Below, piece after piece: positions 45,038 to 53,865 of a stretch of DNA of 64,000 nucleotides. The position numbers and the translations under genes are program-made. The notes beneath the pieces were generated by a model. The model was given only the letters and a program-made list of their open reading frames with translations. It was not told where the DNA came from and made no database searches. Within the stretch, counting starts at the first letter, position 1. Every line of letters starts with the position of its first letter. The DNA is taken from NCBI GenBank assembly GCA_016711805.1, contig JADJSH010000038.1:1-64000 (forward strand), given 5' to 3'. The stretch comes from Bacteroidota bacterium (GTDB taxonomy: Bacteria; Bacteroidota; Bacteroidia; B-17B0; Aurantibacillaceae).

Positions 45038-46816
45038 TTATTTAGCTTCTATGGTAGATAAAATATTTAACTCTTTTAATTGCTCGTCGCTAATTTCACT
45101 CGGACTATCAATCATCACATCACGTCCCGAATTATTTTTAGGGAAGGCAATAAAATCTCTAATACTATCACTTCCACCAAATAAAGAACATAATCTATCA
45201 AAACCAAATGCTAAACCACCATGTGGTGGCGCACCAAATTCAAAAGCATTCATTAAGAATCCAAATTGTTTTTGCGCTTCTTCTTTGGTAAATCCTAATA
45301 AATCAAACATTTGTGCTTGTAAATCTTTATTATGAATACGAATACTTCCGCCACCAATTTCAACACCATTAATTACTAAATCATAAGCGTTAGCTCTCAC
45401 TGCACCTGGATTAGTTTTTAATAATTCAAAATCTTCTGGATTAGGAGAAGTAAAAGGATGATGCTTTGCATGCCAACGACCTGCTAAAGACGCTAATAAA
45501 TTTGGATCGCCATCGTTCCATTCTAATAAAGGAAAATCAATCACCCATAAAGCAGAAAAATTATTTTTATCTCTTAAGCCTAAACGAGATCCCATTTCTA
45601 AACGCAATTCGCTCATCGCTTTGCGGGTTTTATCTTCGCCACCTGCTAATACTAAAATTAAATCGCCAGGTTGTGAACCACAAGCTACAGACCATGCTTT
45701 TAAATCTTCTTCGTTGTAAAATTTATCAACACTTGATTTAATTGTTCCATCGGCATTATGACGAGCGTAAATTAAACCTGTTGCACCTAATTGAGGACGC
45801 TTAACCCACTCTGTTAATTCATCTAACTGTTTGCGGGTATACTCTGCTGCACCTTTGGCGCAAATAGCAACTACTAATTCTGCATCGTCAAACACTTTAA
45901 AGTTTTTGCCTGATGTTACTTGTTTGAAATCAACAAACTTCATTTCAAAACGTGTATCAGGTTTATCGTTACCATAAAATTGCATCGCATCTGCATAAGT
46001 CATATGCGGTACAAAAGGCATATCAATGTTTTTCACAGCTTTAAACAAATGACGAACTAAGCCTTCAAAGGTAGCTAAGATGTCTTTTTGCTCCACAAAG
46101 CTCATCTCGCAATCTATCTGTGTAAACTCTGGCTGTCTATCTGCACGTAAATCTTCATCACGGAAGCACTTAACAATTTGATAGTATCTATCAAACCCAC
46201 CCACCATTAATAATTGCTTAAAGGTTTGCGGTGATTGTGGTAAGGCATAAAACTGTCCTGCATTCATGCGGCTTGGTACCACAAAATCTCTAGCGCCTTC
46301 TGGTGTTGATTTAATTAATACAGGTGTTTCTACTTCTAAGAAATTTAATTTATCTAAGTAGTTACGAGTTTCAATAGCCATGCGGTGACGTAACTCTAAA
46401 TTTTTACGCACTTCATTTCTTCTTAAATCTAAGTAACGGTATTTCATGCGTAACTCATCGCCACCATCTGTATTATCTTCAATAGTAAATGGAGGAGTAA
46501 TAGATTCGTTTAAAATTTTAAACTCTTTTACTAATAACTCCACTTCACCTGTTGGATTATTTTTGTTTTTGCTTTCGCGCTCAATCACAGTTCCAGTTAC
46601 CTGAATCACATATTCACGAGCTACGCTCCGAGCTTGTGTGCTCATCACTTTATCTATATCTTCGTTAAAGGCTAATTGAGTAATACCATAACGATCTCTC
46701 AAATCAATAAAGGTTAAGCCTCCTAAATCGCGTGATTTTTGAACCCAACCACTTAAAGTAACTTGTTTATTAATGTCTGATAATCTTAATTCGCCGCAAG
46801 TGTGTGTACGTAACAT
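45038..46816 (-). CDS. aspS: aspartate--tRNA ligase
   Basis: This 592-residue class II aminoacyl-tRNA synthetase begins with an OB-fold anticodon-binding domain (about 1-105: LRTHTCGELR ... GWVQKSRDLGGLTFIDLRDRYG). The catalytic core is interrupted by the bacterial GAD insertion (about 290-400). Motif 2 is FRDEDLRADRQPEFTQID, motif 3 is GGLAFGFDRL, and the Asp-specific TPEGARDFVVPSR and QSPQTFKQLLM are present. Length and domain order are normal for the bacterial enzyme. Confidence 0.98.
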   Translation of the reverse strand: MLRTHTCGELRLSDINKQVTLSGWVQKSRDLGGLTFIDLRDRYGITQLAFNEDIDKVMSTQARSVAREYVIQVTGTVIERESKNKNNPTGEVELLVKEFKILNESITPPFTIEDNTDGGDELRMKYRYLDLRRNEVRKNLELRHRMAIETRNYLDKLNFLEVETPVLIKSTPEGARDFVVPSRMNAGQFYALPQSPQTFKQLLMVGGFDRYYQIVKCFRDEDLRADRQPEFTQIDCEMSFVEQKDILATFEGLVRHLFKAVKNIDMPFVPHMTYADAMQFYGNDKPDTRFEMKFVDFKQVTSGKNFKVFDDAELVVAICAKGAAEYTRKQLDELTEWVKRPQLGATGLIYARHNADGTIKSSVDKFYNEEDLKAWSVACGSQPGDLILVLAGGEDKTRKAMSELRLEMGSRLGLRDKNNFSALWVIDFPLLEWNDGDPNLLASLAGRWHAKHHPFTSPNPEDFELLKTNPGAVRANAYDLVINGVEIGGGSIRIHNKDLQAQMFDLLGFTKEEAQKQFGFLMNAFEFGAPPHGGLAFGFDRLCSLFGGSDSIRDFIAFPKNNSGRDVMIDSPSEISDEQLKELNILSTIEAK

Positions 46817-46866
46817 AGTAAAATTTTAAGGCTTAAATTTACCTAAAATTGATGATTTTTTGCAAT

Positions 46867-46901
46867 AAAAAAGGCTATTCAGTCAAAGAATAGCCTTTTT
46901 T
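46867..46901 (-). terminator. terminator between the SBBP-repeat gene and aspS
   Basis: A perfect 14-bp stem (AAAAAAGGCTATTC pairing with GAATAGCCTTTTTT, 7-base loop) ends in a T run on the minus strand. It lies 19 bases after the stop of the SBBP-repeat gene. Confidence 0.9.
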
Positions 46902-46919
46902 ATAATTTTTAAGTAAATC

Positions 46920-48653
46920 TTACTGTACAATAATTTTTTTAACTGTTTTATTTCCTTTCTCATCCTTAATATTTAGCAAATACACGCCAGTTTCTACTTG
47001 AAGTTGATGCTGAGTATATTTAGTGTTAATAGGCTGCGAATACACTTTTGCTCCAAGTAAATTATATATTTCTAGTGAAACAATATTATCGATTGTATTT
47101 AACTCAACATTAAATATTCCGTTATTTGGATTAGGATAAATTAAAAATGATGAATTAGTATCGTTTATAGCTATATCAACAGTTAAGTTAACTAACTTCA
47201 TCTTATGCATAAACGTATTATATCCCCCTATTGAACTAATGTTTGCAATAGAAGAATTCGGGTCAAAATCAGCAGTATTGTTAAATGAACCAGTAGAGTA
47301 TATACTGCCACTTTGATTAACAAAAAGTGAGGAGGAAATGTCGTCAGCAGGACCACCAAAGGTTTTAGCCCATATAAAATTACCCATTGAATCTAATTTA
47401 TTTATATACACATCGAAAGATTGCCCGACGGAAGTTACAGGAAGCGAATCGATGCTTGGATCAAGATCTATTTTCTCTGAAAATTTTCCTATAGTATAAA
47501 CATTTCCCAACATATCGATATCAATCACAATTGGATAGCTATTCCCACTACCTTCGATGTTTTTCGACCAGATTAAATTACCTGATGAATTTAACTTACT
47601 TATAAAAACATTTTCATTTAATGAATAATGATTTTGAACTCCAGTATTTGGATCCATATCTACAGTACCTTGGAAACTACCTGCGATATATACATTATTA
47701 GAAAAGTCTGTTGTAACGCTATGTATTGCATCAGGATTTATGCTGCCAATATGTTTCGCCCACACAAAATTCCCATTAGCATCTAGTTTACTTAAATATG
47801 CATCACTATTGCCGTGTGATGTAAGTTGATACGTTCCAATTCCAGGATCAAAATCACATGTGCCATTAAAAAAACCAGCAGTATAAATATTTCCATTATC
47901 GTCGCAAGTTATTGTTTTAGGAAAATCAGCCGCTGCGCCACCTATTTGTTTCGCCCACACAAAATTTCCATTAGCATCTAGTTTACTTACAAATCCGTCA
48001 ATATTATACATTGATATGAGATTGAAAACTCCAGAACTTGGATTGAAATCTACGGTATCAGAAAAATATCCTGTTGTGTAAACATTACCAGCTCTATCTA
48101 GCGCTATACCATAAGATAGCTCATTTTGATATCCAGTAAATTGTTTTGCCCATAGATAATTACCTGCAGAATCAAGTTTTAAAACAAAGGCATCATTGTG
48201 TGGAAATTCTCCTATTGGATAAGGGGCCGTTAAATTTGCGATTCCTACTCCTGGATCAAAATCTACTGTTAAGTTAAAAAAACCTGTGCAGTAAACATTT
48301 CCAATTGAGTCGATAGCAATACCTGTTGAAAGCGGATTGCCATTTACACCGTTATTTGCGCCGATGTTTTTTACCCATATAAAATTACCTACAGTGTCAA
48401 ATTTAGCAATAAAAATATCGGTTTTAATTCCAGAGAAACCAGATGTGAGAGAAAATTGACCAACTCCAGGGTCAAAATCCACCGTTCCAGAAAATTTACC
48501 TGAAACATAAATATGTCCATACAAATCCAATTTTGAAGCCGAGCTTGTAACATTACTTCCTCCTATGCTTTTTACCCAATCTAATACAGGTGATTGAGAA
48601 AACAGACATGAATAAGAGCATAAACAGCAAATAAAAAGTAAAAATTTTTTCAT
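46920..48653 (-). CDS. secreted SBBP-type beta-propeller protein with T9SS sorting domain
   Basis: This 577-residue protein has a signal peptide (1-19) and about ten repeats of roughly 45 residues with the pattern GN-x-[VI]-W-A-K-x-[IF]-GG and G-N-[IV]-Y-x-[TA]-G-x-F-x-x-x-x-D-F-D-P. This is an SBBP-type propeller with Asp-rich loops. The C-terminal 75 residues (FLIYPNPNNGIFNVEL ... SLEIYNLLGAKVY ... GVYLLNIKDEKGNKTVKKIIV) are a type A T9SS sorting signal. It is probably a surface or released protein of unknown ligand. The gene stands alone with its own terminator. Confidence 0.88.
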   Translation of the reverse strand: MKKFLLFICCLCSYSCLFSQSPVLDWVKSIGGSNVTSSASKLDLYGHIYVSGKFSGTVDFDPGVGQFSLTSGFSGIKTDIFIAKFDTVGNFIWVKNIGANNGVNGNPLSTGIAIDSIGNVYCTGFFNLTVDFDPGVGIANLTAPYPIGEFPHNDAFVLKLDSAGNYLWAKQFTGYQNELSYGIALDRAGNVYTTGYFSDTVDFNPSSGVFNLISMYNIDGFVSKLDANGNFVWAKQIGGAAADFPKTITCDDNGNIYTAGFFNGTCDFDPGIGTYQLTSHGNSDAYLSKLDANGNFVWAKHIGSINPDAIHSVTTDFSNNVYIAGSFQGTVDMDPNTGVQNHYSLNENVFISKLNSSGNLIWSKNIEGSGNSYPIVIDIDMLGNVYTIGKFSEKIDLDPSIDSLPVTSVGQSFDVYINKLDSMGNFIWAKTFGGPADDISSSLFVNQSGSIYSTGSFNNTADFDPNSSIANISSIGGYNTFMHKMKLVNLTVDIAINDTNSSFLIYPNPNNGIFNVELNTIDNIVSLEIYNLLGAKVYSQPINTKYTQHQLQVETGVYLLNIKDEKGNKTVKKIIVQ

Positions 48654-48805
48654 AGTAATAGTTTTAAAAGATTAATGGGGAATTTTACGATGAATCTAAG
48701 TACAATTTTTTTCTCTCTTTTTATTATTTTTCTAACTGGTTAGTTTGAGTATATATGTGGCATGTATTTAATCATAATTGGATAAATATTCTTGATTGAA
48801 AACAC

Positions 48806-48835
48806 AAAAAAACCCGATTAAATGAATCGGGTTTT
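48806..48835 (-). terminator. terminator after the superoxide dismutase gene
   Basis: An 11-bp perfect stem (AAAACCCGATT pairing with AATCGGGTTTT, 5-base loop) is followed by T residues on the minus strand, 7 bases after the sod stop codon. Confidence 0.88.
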
Positions 48836-48842
48836 AATGAAT

Positions 48843-49598
48843 CTATTTAGCATTAAAAAGCTCTTCGGCCTTTTCCCAATTGGCTACATTCCACCAATTA
48901 GCAATATAATCGGCGCGTTTGTTTTGGTATTTTAAGTAATAGGCGTGTTCCCAAACATCTAATGCCATGATAACTTTTACTGTATCATTATCTACTACGC
49001 TTGCACGCATAAAAGGATTTTCTTGATTTTCTGTTGTTTCTATCACTAAAGTGTTATTTCGTAAAACCAACCAACACCAGCCGCTACCAAAGTGTTTAGT
49101 GGATTTTTCAGAAAACAATTTTTTAAAATCATCAAAGGATTTAAAATCTTTATTAATTGCTTCTGCTAATTTTCCTGATGGCAAATTTAGTTTTGCATCT
49201 TTATTTGGTTTTAATAAAGTCCAAAATAATGTATGGTTTACATGTCCTCCTAAATTATTTCTTAAAATAGATTTGCCTTTACTTGTTGGGTCAAATTGGC
49301 GGCATTTAGTGATATCATCTACTTGATAATCCATATCTGTCGATTTTATCTCATTGCATTTATTGACGTAAGCTTGGTGATGCTTCGTGTGATGAATGAT
49401 CATGGTTTGCTCATCAATAAAGGGCTCTAAAGCATTATACGCATAAGGTAATGCGGGTAATGTAAATGGAAGAGAAGATATTCCTTCTTGTCCTAAAGTT
49501 TCTAAAGCCTGTAATTGTTCATTGCTTACTAATTTCGTAGCAATTCCTGAAAGCCCTATTAATCCTATCTTTTTAAAGAAATCTCTTCTATCGCTCAT
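48843..49598 (-). CDS. Fe/Mn superoxide dismutase with Tat-like leader
   Basis: This 251-residue enzyme dismutates superoxide. The metal ligands are visible in IIHHTKHHQAYV (first His), HVNHTLFW (second His) and DVWEHAYYLKY (Asp and His). GSGWCWLV replaces the usual GSGWAWLV. The first 30 residues contain DRRDFFKKIGLIGLSG, a twin-arginine-type signal, so it probably acts outside the cytoplasm, which is less common for this family. Whether it uses Fe or Mn cannot be decided. It begins 1 base after the biotin-carrier gene stop. Confidence 0.93.
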   Translation of the reverse strand: MSDRRDFFKKIGLIGLSGIATKLVSNEQLQALETLGQEGISSLPFTLPALPYAYNALEPFIDEQTMIIHHTKHHQAYVNKCNEIKSTDMDYQVDDITKCRQFDPTSKGKSILRNNLGGHVNHTLFWTLLKPNKDAKLNLPSGKLAEAINKDFKSFDDFKKLFSEKSTKHFGSGWCWLVLRNNTLVIETTENQENPFMRASVVDNDTVKVIMALDVWEHAYYLKYQNKRADYIANWWNVANWEKAEELFNAK

Positions 49599-49599
49599 T

Positions 49600-50109
49600 T
49601 TAAAATTGAATCAGTAATTGATTTTTTTCAACGGCAACTCCTTTGGTAATGGCTATTTTTTTAATCACGCCATCCGTTGGTGATTTTAAAATATTTTCCA
49701 TTTTCATGGCTTCCAATACAATTAAACCATCCCCTTTTTTTACTTCTTGTCCTTCAGTTACAAGTACATTTAATACCATTCCAGGCATAGGTGCTTTGAT
49801 GTCGTTTACTTTTTTTGAAGCTAAAGCATCCAAACCTAAGCTATGTAATAAATCATCGTATTTATCTTTGATATCAAGCGTATAAGGTGTATTATTAATT
49901 TTTACGAATAATTTCTTCTCTTCAGGCATATGTTTTACCACTTCTAAATTATAAGATACATTATCCTTTAATAAATGATAAACACCATCTCTTACTTTGA
50001 TAATATCTGCCTTAAATTCTTTGCCATTCAAGGTTCCTGTAATGTCGTTATTTTTGGCAATGAGTTCAGTTTTAAACTCTTTATTTCCGTTTACTTTAAT
50101 TGTGTACAT
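49600..50109 (-). CDS. biotin carboxyl carrier protein subunit of an acyl-CoA carboxylase
   Basis: This 169-residue protein has a biotinyl domain at about 100-169 with APMPGMVLNV and EAMKMEN, where K136 is the biotinylated lysine. The N-terminal 100 residues are the beta-rich extension typical of Bacteroidota acetyl/propionyl-CoA carboxylase carrier subunits. Its biotin carboxylase and carboxyltransferase partners are not in the window. It is cotranscribed with the sod gene downstream by spacing. Confidence 0.9.
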   Translation of the reverse strand: MYTIKVNGNKEFKTELIAKNNDITGTLNGKEFKADIIKVRDGVYHLLKDNVSYNLEVVKHMPEEKKLFVKINNTPYTLDIKDKYDDLLHSLGLDALASKKVNDIKAPMPGMVLNVLVTEGQEVKKGDGLIVLEAMKMENILKSPTDGVIKKIAITKGVAVEKNQLLIQF

Positions 50110-50142
50110 GATGTAAAAATAGCTTTAAATTCATACAAATAA

Positions 50143-50171
50143 AAACGCCCCGAAGAAAATTCGAGGCGTTT
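50143..50171 (-). terminator. terminator after the 269-aa secreted protein gene
   Basis: A 12-bp stem with one mismatch (AAACGCCCCGAA against TTCGAGGCGTTT, 5-base loop) ends in T residues on the minus strand, 21 bases after the stop codon at 50193. Confidence 0.85.
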
Positions 50172-50192
50172 AATGTTTTTTATAGTTTGAGA

Positions 50193-51002
50193 TTATTTTT
50201 TAATAAACTCACCCATTTTATTATCGTAGTTTAAGAAATAACCGCCTTTAGCTAAGTTAGATGCATCTACTGTTGAACCAAATCCACGTTTTACAACGTT
50301 CCCGTATTGGTCATAAATTTCGTACATCGTTTCAAATGGCTTGTCACCAGCTACAAAGCTAATGTCTTTAGACACTTTCATTGGAGCAAAAGCAATCTCA
50401 GGAACATCTGATGTAAAATCTACAGGCTTAGATAAACGAGGTTGCCCGCTATAATCTGTTTGACGAACTCTAATTTGGTTTTTACCAGAGTGTGGTGCTA
50501 TTTTAAAAGTGTAATTATTTGTAGATGGTGTACCTACACCGTCAACTTCTCCTACTTTCACCCATTTGTTCCAACGGAATTGCTCAACAGCAAATGCTAA
50601 TTTACCAGTTTCAGATTTAGTAGACCATTTTACCGTACCATCTTTATCAACCGTCATTGCAATAACCTCAAAAGTACTCTTAGGTTTTAAAACTTCAGGA
50701 TTTAATACTTTAGGTTTACAATCTTCTTTATGTTTAATTTTTATTTCAACTTTTTCGCCAATTGTTAATTTATGAGGTTTGAAATCAATTTCAAACGCAC
50801 TTGAATTCGTTTCATCCGTAGTAATGTTTCCATTAACTAAAACCTCAGTTACGCAAAAACCTACGCCTCCACTACCAAATGGATTTTGTACATATAAGTT
50901 CTTACCTTGGTAATTTCCTTCTAATATAATAACACCGCCCTGCGCAAATCCTTTGATAGAAAAGATTAACGAAAGAATTAGTATTGAATAAATTTGTTTC
51001 AT
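50193..51002 (-). CDS. secreted hypothetical protein with T9SS-like C-terminus
   Basis: This 269-residue protein has a signal peptide (1-20, cleavage near GFAQ), a beta-rich core (NLYVQNPFGSGGVGFCVTEVLVNG; EQFRWNKWVKVGEVDG), and a C-terminal segment ETMYEIYDQYGNVVKRGFG ... NLAKGGYFLNYDNKMGEFIKK. The end resembles a short T9SS sorting domain but lacks the YPNP motif. I do not know a function. Similar proteins appear to be widespread in Bacteroidota (recollection, not checked). Confidence 0.7.
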   Translation of the reverse strand: MKQIYSILILSLIFSIKGFAQGGVIILEGNYQGKNLYVQNPFGSGGVGFCVTEVLVNGNITTDETNSSAFEIDFKPHKLTIGEKVEIKIKHKEDCKPKVLNPEVLKPKSTFEVIAMTVDKDGTVKWSTKSETGKLAFAVEQFRWNKWVKVGEVDGVGTPSTNNYTFKIAPHSGKNQIRVRQTDYSGQPRLSKPVDFTSDVPEIAFAPMKVSKDISFVAGDKPFETMYEIYDQYGNVVKRGFGSTVDASNLAKGGYFLNYDNKMGEFIKK

Positions 51003-51172
51003 AGTATGTTTGTTTTAGCACGTCTGCGAAAAGTCTTGCAATATTAAAACGATATTTGAGAAAAACAAAATAAAAAACACTTTTTTATTGAAAAAATGTA
51101 AATTGTCAGTAAAATTTCCAAAATAGTCGATTAATTGTTATATTTAGGCAGTCTTATTTTTTAAATACTTAT

Positions 51173-51475
51173 ATGAATTTTAACATTTCGATTTTACTTC
51201 TAGTCTCTACCCTAGCCTTTTATAGCTGTAAAGATGGCGCAAATAGCGGTAATAATAAACACTCTGATAAAAGTGGCGGTACTTTTGTAATGGCCGAAAA
51301 TATTGAAATAGGTAGTTTATACCCTGTTTCGGTTACCAATCAAGTGGAGGCTCTTGTTGTTGCTCAACTTCACGAATCTTTGGTGAGATTAGATGCTAAA
51401 ACATTAGAAGTGATTCCTGGATTGGCTGAAAAATGGGAAATTTCTCCAGACGGAAAAAAATCACCTTTCATTTAA
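51173..51475 (+). CDS. peptide ABC transporter substrate-binding lipoprotein, N-terminal piece (frameshifted)
   Basis: The 100 residues hold a lipoprotein signal (lipobox LAFYSCKD) and the start of an SBP family 5 protein (GGTFVMAENIEIGSLYPVSV ... LHESLVRLDAKTLEVIPGLAEKWEISPDGKK). The frame then runs into five wrong residues and a stop. At 51454-51460 seven A residues follow GG; eight would give DGKKITFHLT, exactly the family's next strand, which continues in the next frame. The complete gene is 51173-52866. Confidence 0.85.
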   Translation: MNFNISILLLVSTLAFYSCKDGANSGNNKHSDKSGGTFVMAENIEIGSLYPVSVTNQVEALVVAQLHESLVRLDAKTLEVIPGLAEKWEISPDGKKSPFI

Positions 51476-52866
51476 CGAAAAACGCTCATTTTCAAGACGA
51501 CAAGTGCTACAAAGATGGTAAAGGGCCTGAAATTACAAGTAAAGATGTGCTGTTTAGTTTAACTAATATTTGTACTAAAACGAGCTACAATTATCAATTT
51601 AATACGCTTTTGAAAGGAAGACTAGTGGGAGCCGATGATTTTTTTGATAAAAAAACACAAGCAGTTTCTGGAATAAAAATTATTGATGATTACACTTTTT
51701 CTTTAGAATTAGTAAATCCAAGCTTAAGTTTTTTAAAGCTATTAGCAAATCCAGCGGCTGCTATTATCAACGAAACAGCCTTTAAAGCTTATGGTAACAA
51801 TTTAAAAACTGGAGCTGGTCCGTTTATGTATGACGCGACCTCAAATAAAGATAAAATAGTATTACTTAAAAACCCAAATTACTTTTTAAAAGATAGTTCT
51901 GGCTTTACTTTACCTTATTTGGATACTGTTGTGGTGTTAGTTGCTCCTTCTATCGAAGATGGCTTGTCGATGTTCGAAAATCAACAAATCGATTTAATCA
52001 ATACTTTACCTTCCCTTCGAGTAAAAGACGTAGTTGAAAAAAACATTAAAGAATTTATCAGTCATCCCCCCAAATCATTATTACAAAGGGAACCAGAGAT
52101 GTTAAGTCAGTTTTATGTATTTAACACCAAACAAAAACCTTTTGATAATGCTAAAGTTCGTCAAGCAATTAATTATGCAATTGATAGAGAAAAATTAGTA
52201 GATAATGTATTGCAAGGACAGGCCATTGGTGCAGCTATTCATGGCATTACACCTAATACATTTACCGGTTACGATATTAAAAAAATTAATGGTTACAGCT
52301 TGGATATTGAAAAAGCAAAAAAATTATTAACTGAGGCTGGATTCCCTAATGGCAAAGGTTTTCCAGAAGTTAGGATTTTGGTGAACTCAGGTAATTCACG
52401 AAATAGCTCTGTAGCAGTTGAATTGCAAAAACAACTAAAACAAAATTTAAACATCAACGTTAATTTCGAATCATTACCAAATGTTCAGAAATACGACTTA
52501 CAAATGCATGGTAAAGGCGATATTTTTAGAGATGCTTGGGTAGCTGATTTCTCTAGCCCTGAATCATTTTTAAGTTTATTTGTTGGAGACGCTGTTCCTG
52601 CTGATACTAGCTTATCTAGCTATCCTAACACGTCTCGCTATCAAAATGCGAACTATGATTTAAACTTTAAAAAAGGTCGTGATTCAAATAACAAAGATTC
52701 GAGCTATGCTTATTTTATGAGAGCAGAACAAACATTAATGGATGATGCAGTTATTATTCCTTTGTGGTATGAAGGCTCTTATCGTTTACTAACAAATAAA
52801 GTAAAAGGATTACACCTAAACGCTATGCGTTACTACGATTTAACAAAAACGTATAAAGTAAAATAA
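51433..52866 (+). CDS. peptide ABC transporter substrate-binding lipoprotein, C-terminal piece (frameshifted)
   Basis: This frame encodes the remaining ~468 residues of an OppA/DppA-type SBP family 5 protein: ITFHLTKNAHFQDDK, ITSKDVLFSLTNI, GAGPFMYDA, KPFDNAKVRQAINYAIDREKLV, GFPNGKGFPEVRILV and ADFSSPESFLSLF. It should bind oligopeptides or a similar ligand outside the inner membrane for an ABC importer, whose permease genes are not in the window. The apparent ATG and the first ten residues are out-of-frame sequence belonging to the N-terminal piece. Confidence 0.88.
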   Translation: MGNFSRRKKITFHLTKNAHFQDDKCYKDGKGPEITSKDVLFSLTNICTKTSYNYQFNTLLKGRLVGADDFFDKKTQAVSGIKIIDDYTFSLELVNPSLSFLKLLANPAAAIINETAFKAYGNNLKTGAGPFMYDATSNKDKIVLLKNPNYFLKDSSGFTLPYLDTVVVLVAPSIEDGLSMFENQQIDLINTLPSLRVKDVVEKNIKEFISHPPKSLLQREPEMLSQFYVFNTKQKPFDNAKVRQAINYAIDREKLVDNVLQGQAIGAAIHGITPNTFTGYDIKKINGYSLDIEKAKKLLTEAGFPNGKGFPEVRILVNSGNSRNSSVAVELQKQLKQNLNINVNFESLPNVQKYDLQMHGKGDIFRDAWVADFSSPESFLSLFVGDAVPADTSLSSYPNTSRYQNANYDLNFKKGRDSNNKDSSYAYFMRAEQTLMDDAVIIPLWYEGSYRLLTNKVKGLHLNAMRYYDLTKTYKVK

Positions 52867-52918
52867 TAGTTCTAAATTTGATTTTTCTAATTGATTTAGA
52901 AAGACAGTTTTTATTTTA

Positions 52919-53860
52919 ATGGCAGATTATTATTCAATATTAGGGCTTACTAAAACAGCCACTGAAATTGAAATAAAGGCTGCTTTTAGGCGTTTGGCAA
53001 AGATTTATCATCCCAATAAAAATCCAAACGATCCAAATGCTAAACACCTTTTTGAGAATATACTAAGAGCATATAATGTGCTTAGTAATCCTCATTCCAG
53101 AAAGCGATATGATAATTCAAATTTTTTAACTCATAGTCAAACCCACAGGCCACAAAGACCTGGGCAACCCAAACAAAAAGATTATTCGTTTACAGAAGCA
53201 GATTTAAAACGCAGAGAGTACTACAAAAAACATTATCAGGCTAAAAAAAATACTGTTAATCAAACGCCTCAAAAACCGCATTACAGCGATTACAAATACA
53301 TTTTGTATGCCACGCCTATTGCAGTTGGGCTGTTGATGCTTATTATGTCTATTTTTAGTGCAGAACCTACAATAGAAAACATTTCACAAAAAACTGAAGA
53401 GGTACCTCCACAAACAAAAACTTCTGTTACCATGGTAAACGGAGATAAACCATACAGCGGTTATTTTGGAAACTTAAAAATGTATGAAACACCACATCAC
53501 TTAAAAATTAATAATTCGAGCAACTATGATGCAGTAATTGCTGTGTTTGATAAAAAAACAAATAACTATTTGCAGCATTCATACTTGCAAGCCTCATATT
53601 CTATTGAGTTTTCTAAACTCCCCGATACAGGTGTTTATTGGAAATGTGTATTGGGAAAAAACTGGAATATAGATAAAGCTTTTTTGGATACAACTATTTA
53701 TGGAGGATTTGACAGCATCGTGCAATTTCAGAATTGGAAAAACTCTCCCGTTGCATTTTCACAAAATGCAGAAGATGAAATTTATATTTTATACGCCATT
53801 AATCCAGATTCAAAAAACAAACAATATATTAGTAACGATATTGAGTTTTTTAAGAAGTAG
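52919..53860 (+). CDS. membrane-anchored J-domain protein with HPN motif
   Basis: The 313 residues open with a J domain (about 3-68: DYYSILGLTKTATEIEIKAAFRRLAKIYHPNKNPNDPNA ... AYNVLSNPHSRKRYD, cited in pieces). The HPD tripeptide needed to stimulate Hsp70 reads HPN (31-33). A charged linker, one membrane helix (about 126-147) and a ~165-residue C-terminal domain follow (KPYSGYFGNLKMY, NNSSNYDAVIAVFD). No Cys-rich zinc domain is present. It could still bind DnaK poorly or act without it. The alpha/beta hydrolase gene starts 5 bases downstream. Confidence 0.85.
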   Translation: MADYYSILGLTKTATEIEIKAAFRRLAKIYHPNKNPNDPNAKHLFENILRAYNVLSNPHSRKRYDNSNFLTHSQTHRPQRPGQPKQKDYSFTEADLKRREYYKKHYQAKKNTVNQTPQKPHYSDYKYILYATPIAVGLLMLIMSIFSAEPTIENISQKTEEVPPQTKTSVTMVNGDKPYSGYFGNLKMYETPHHLKINNSSNYDAVIAVFDKKTNNYLQHSYLQASYSIEFSKLPDTGVYWKCVLGKNWNIDKAFLDTTIYGGFDSIVQFQNWKNSPVAFSQNAEDEIYILYAINPDSKNKQYISNDIEFFKK

Positions 53861-53865
53861 TAACA

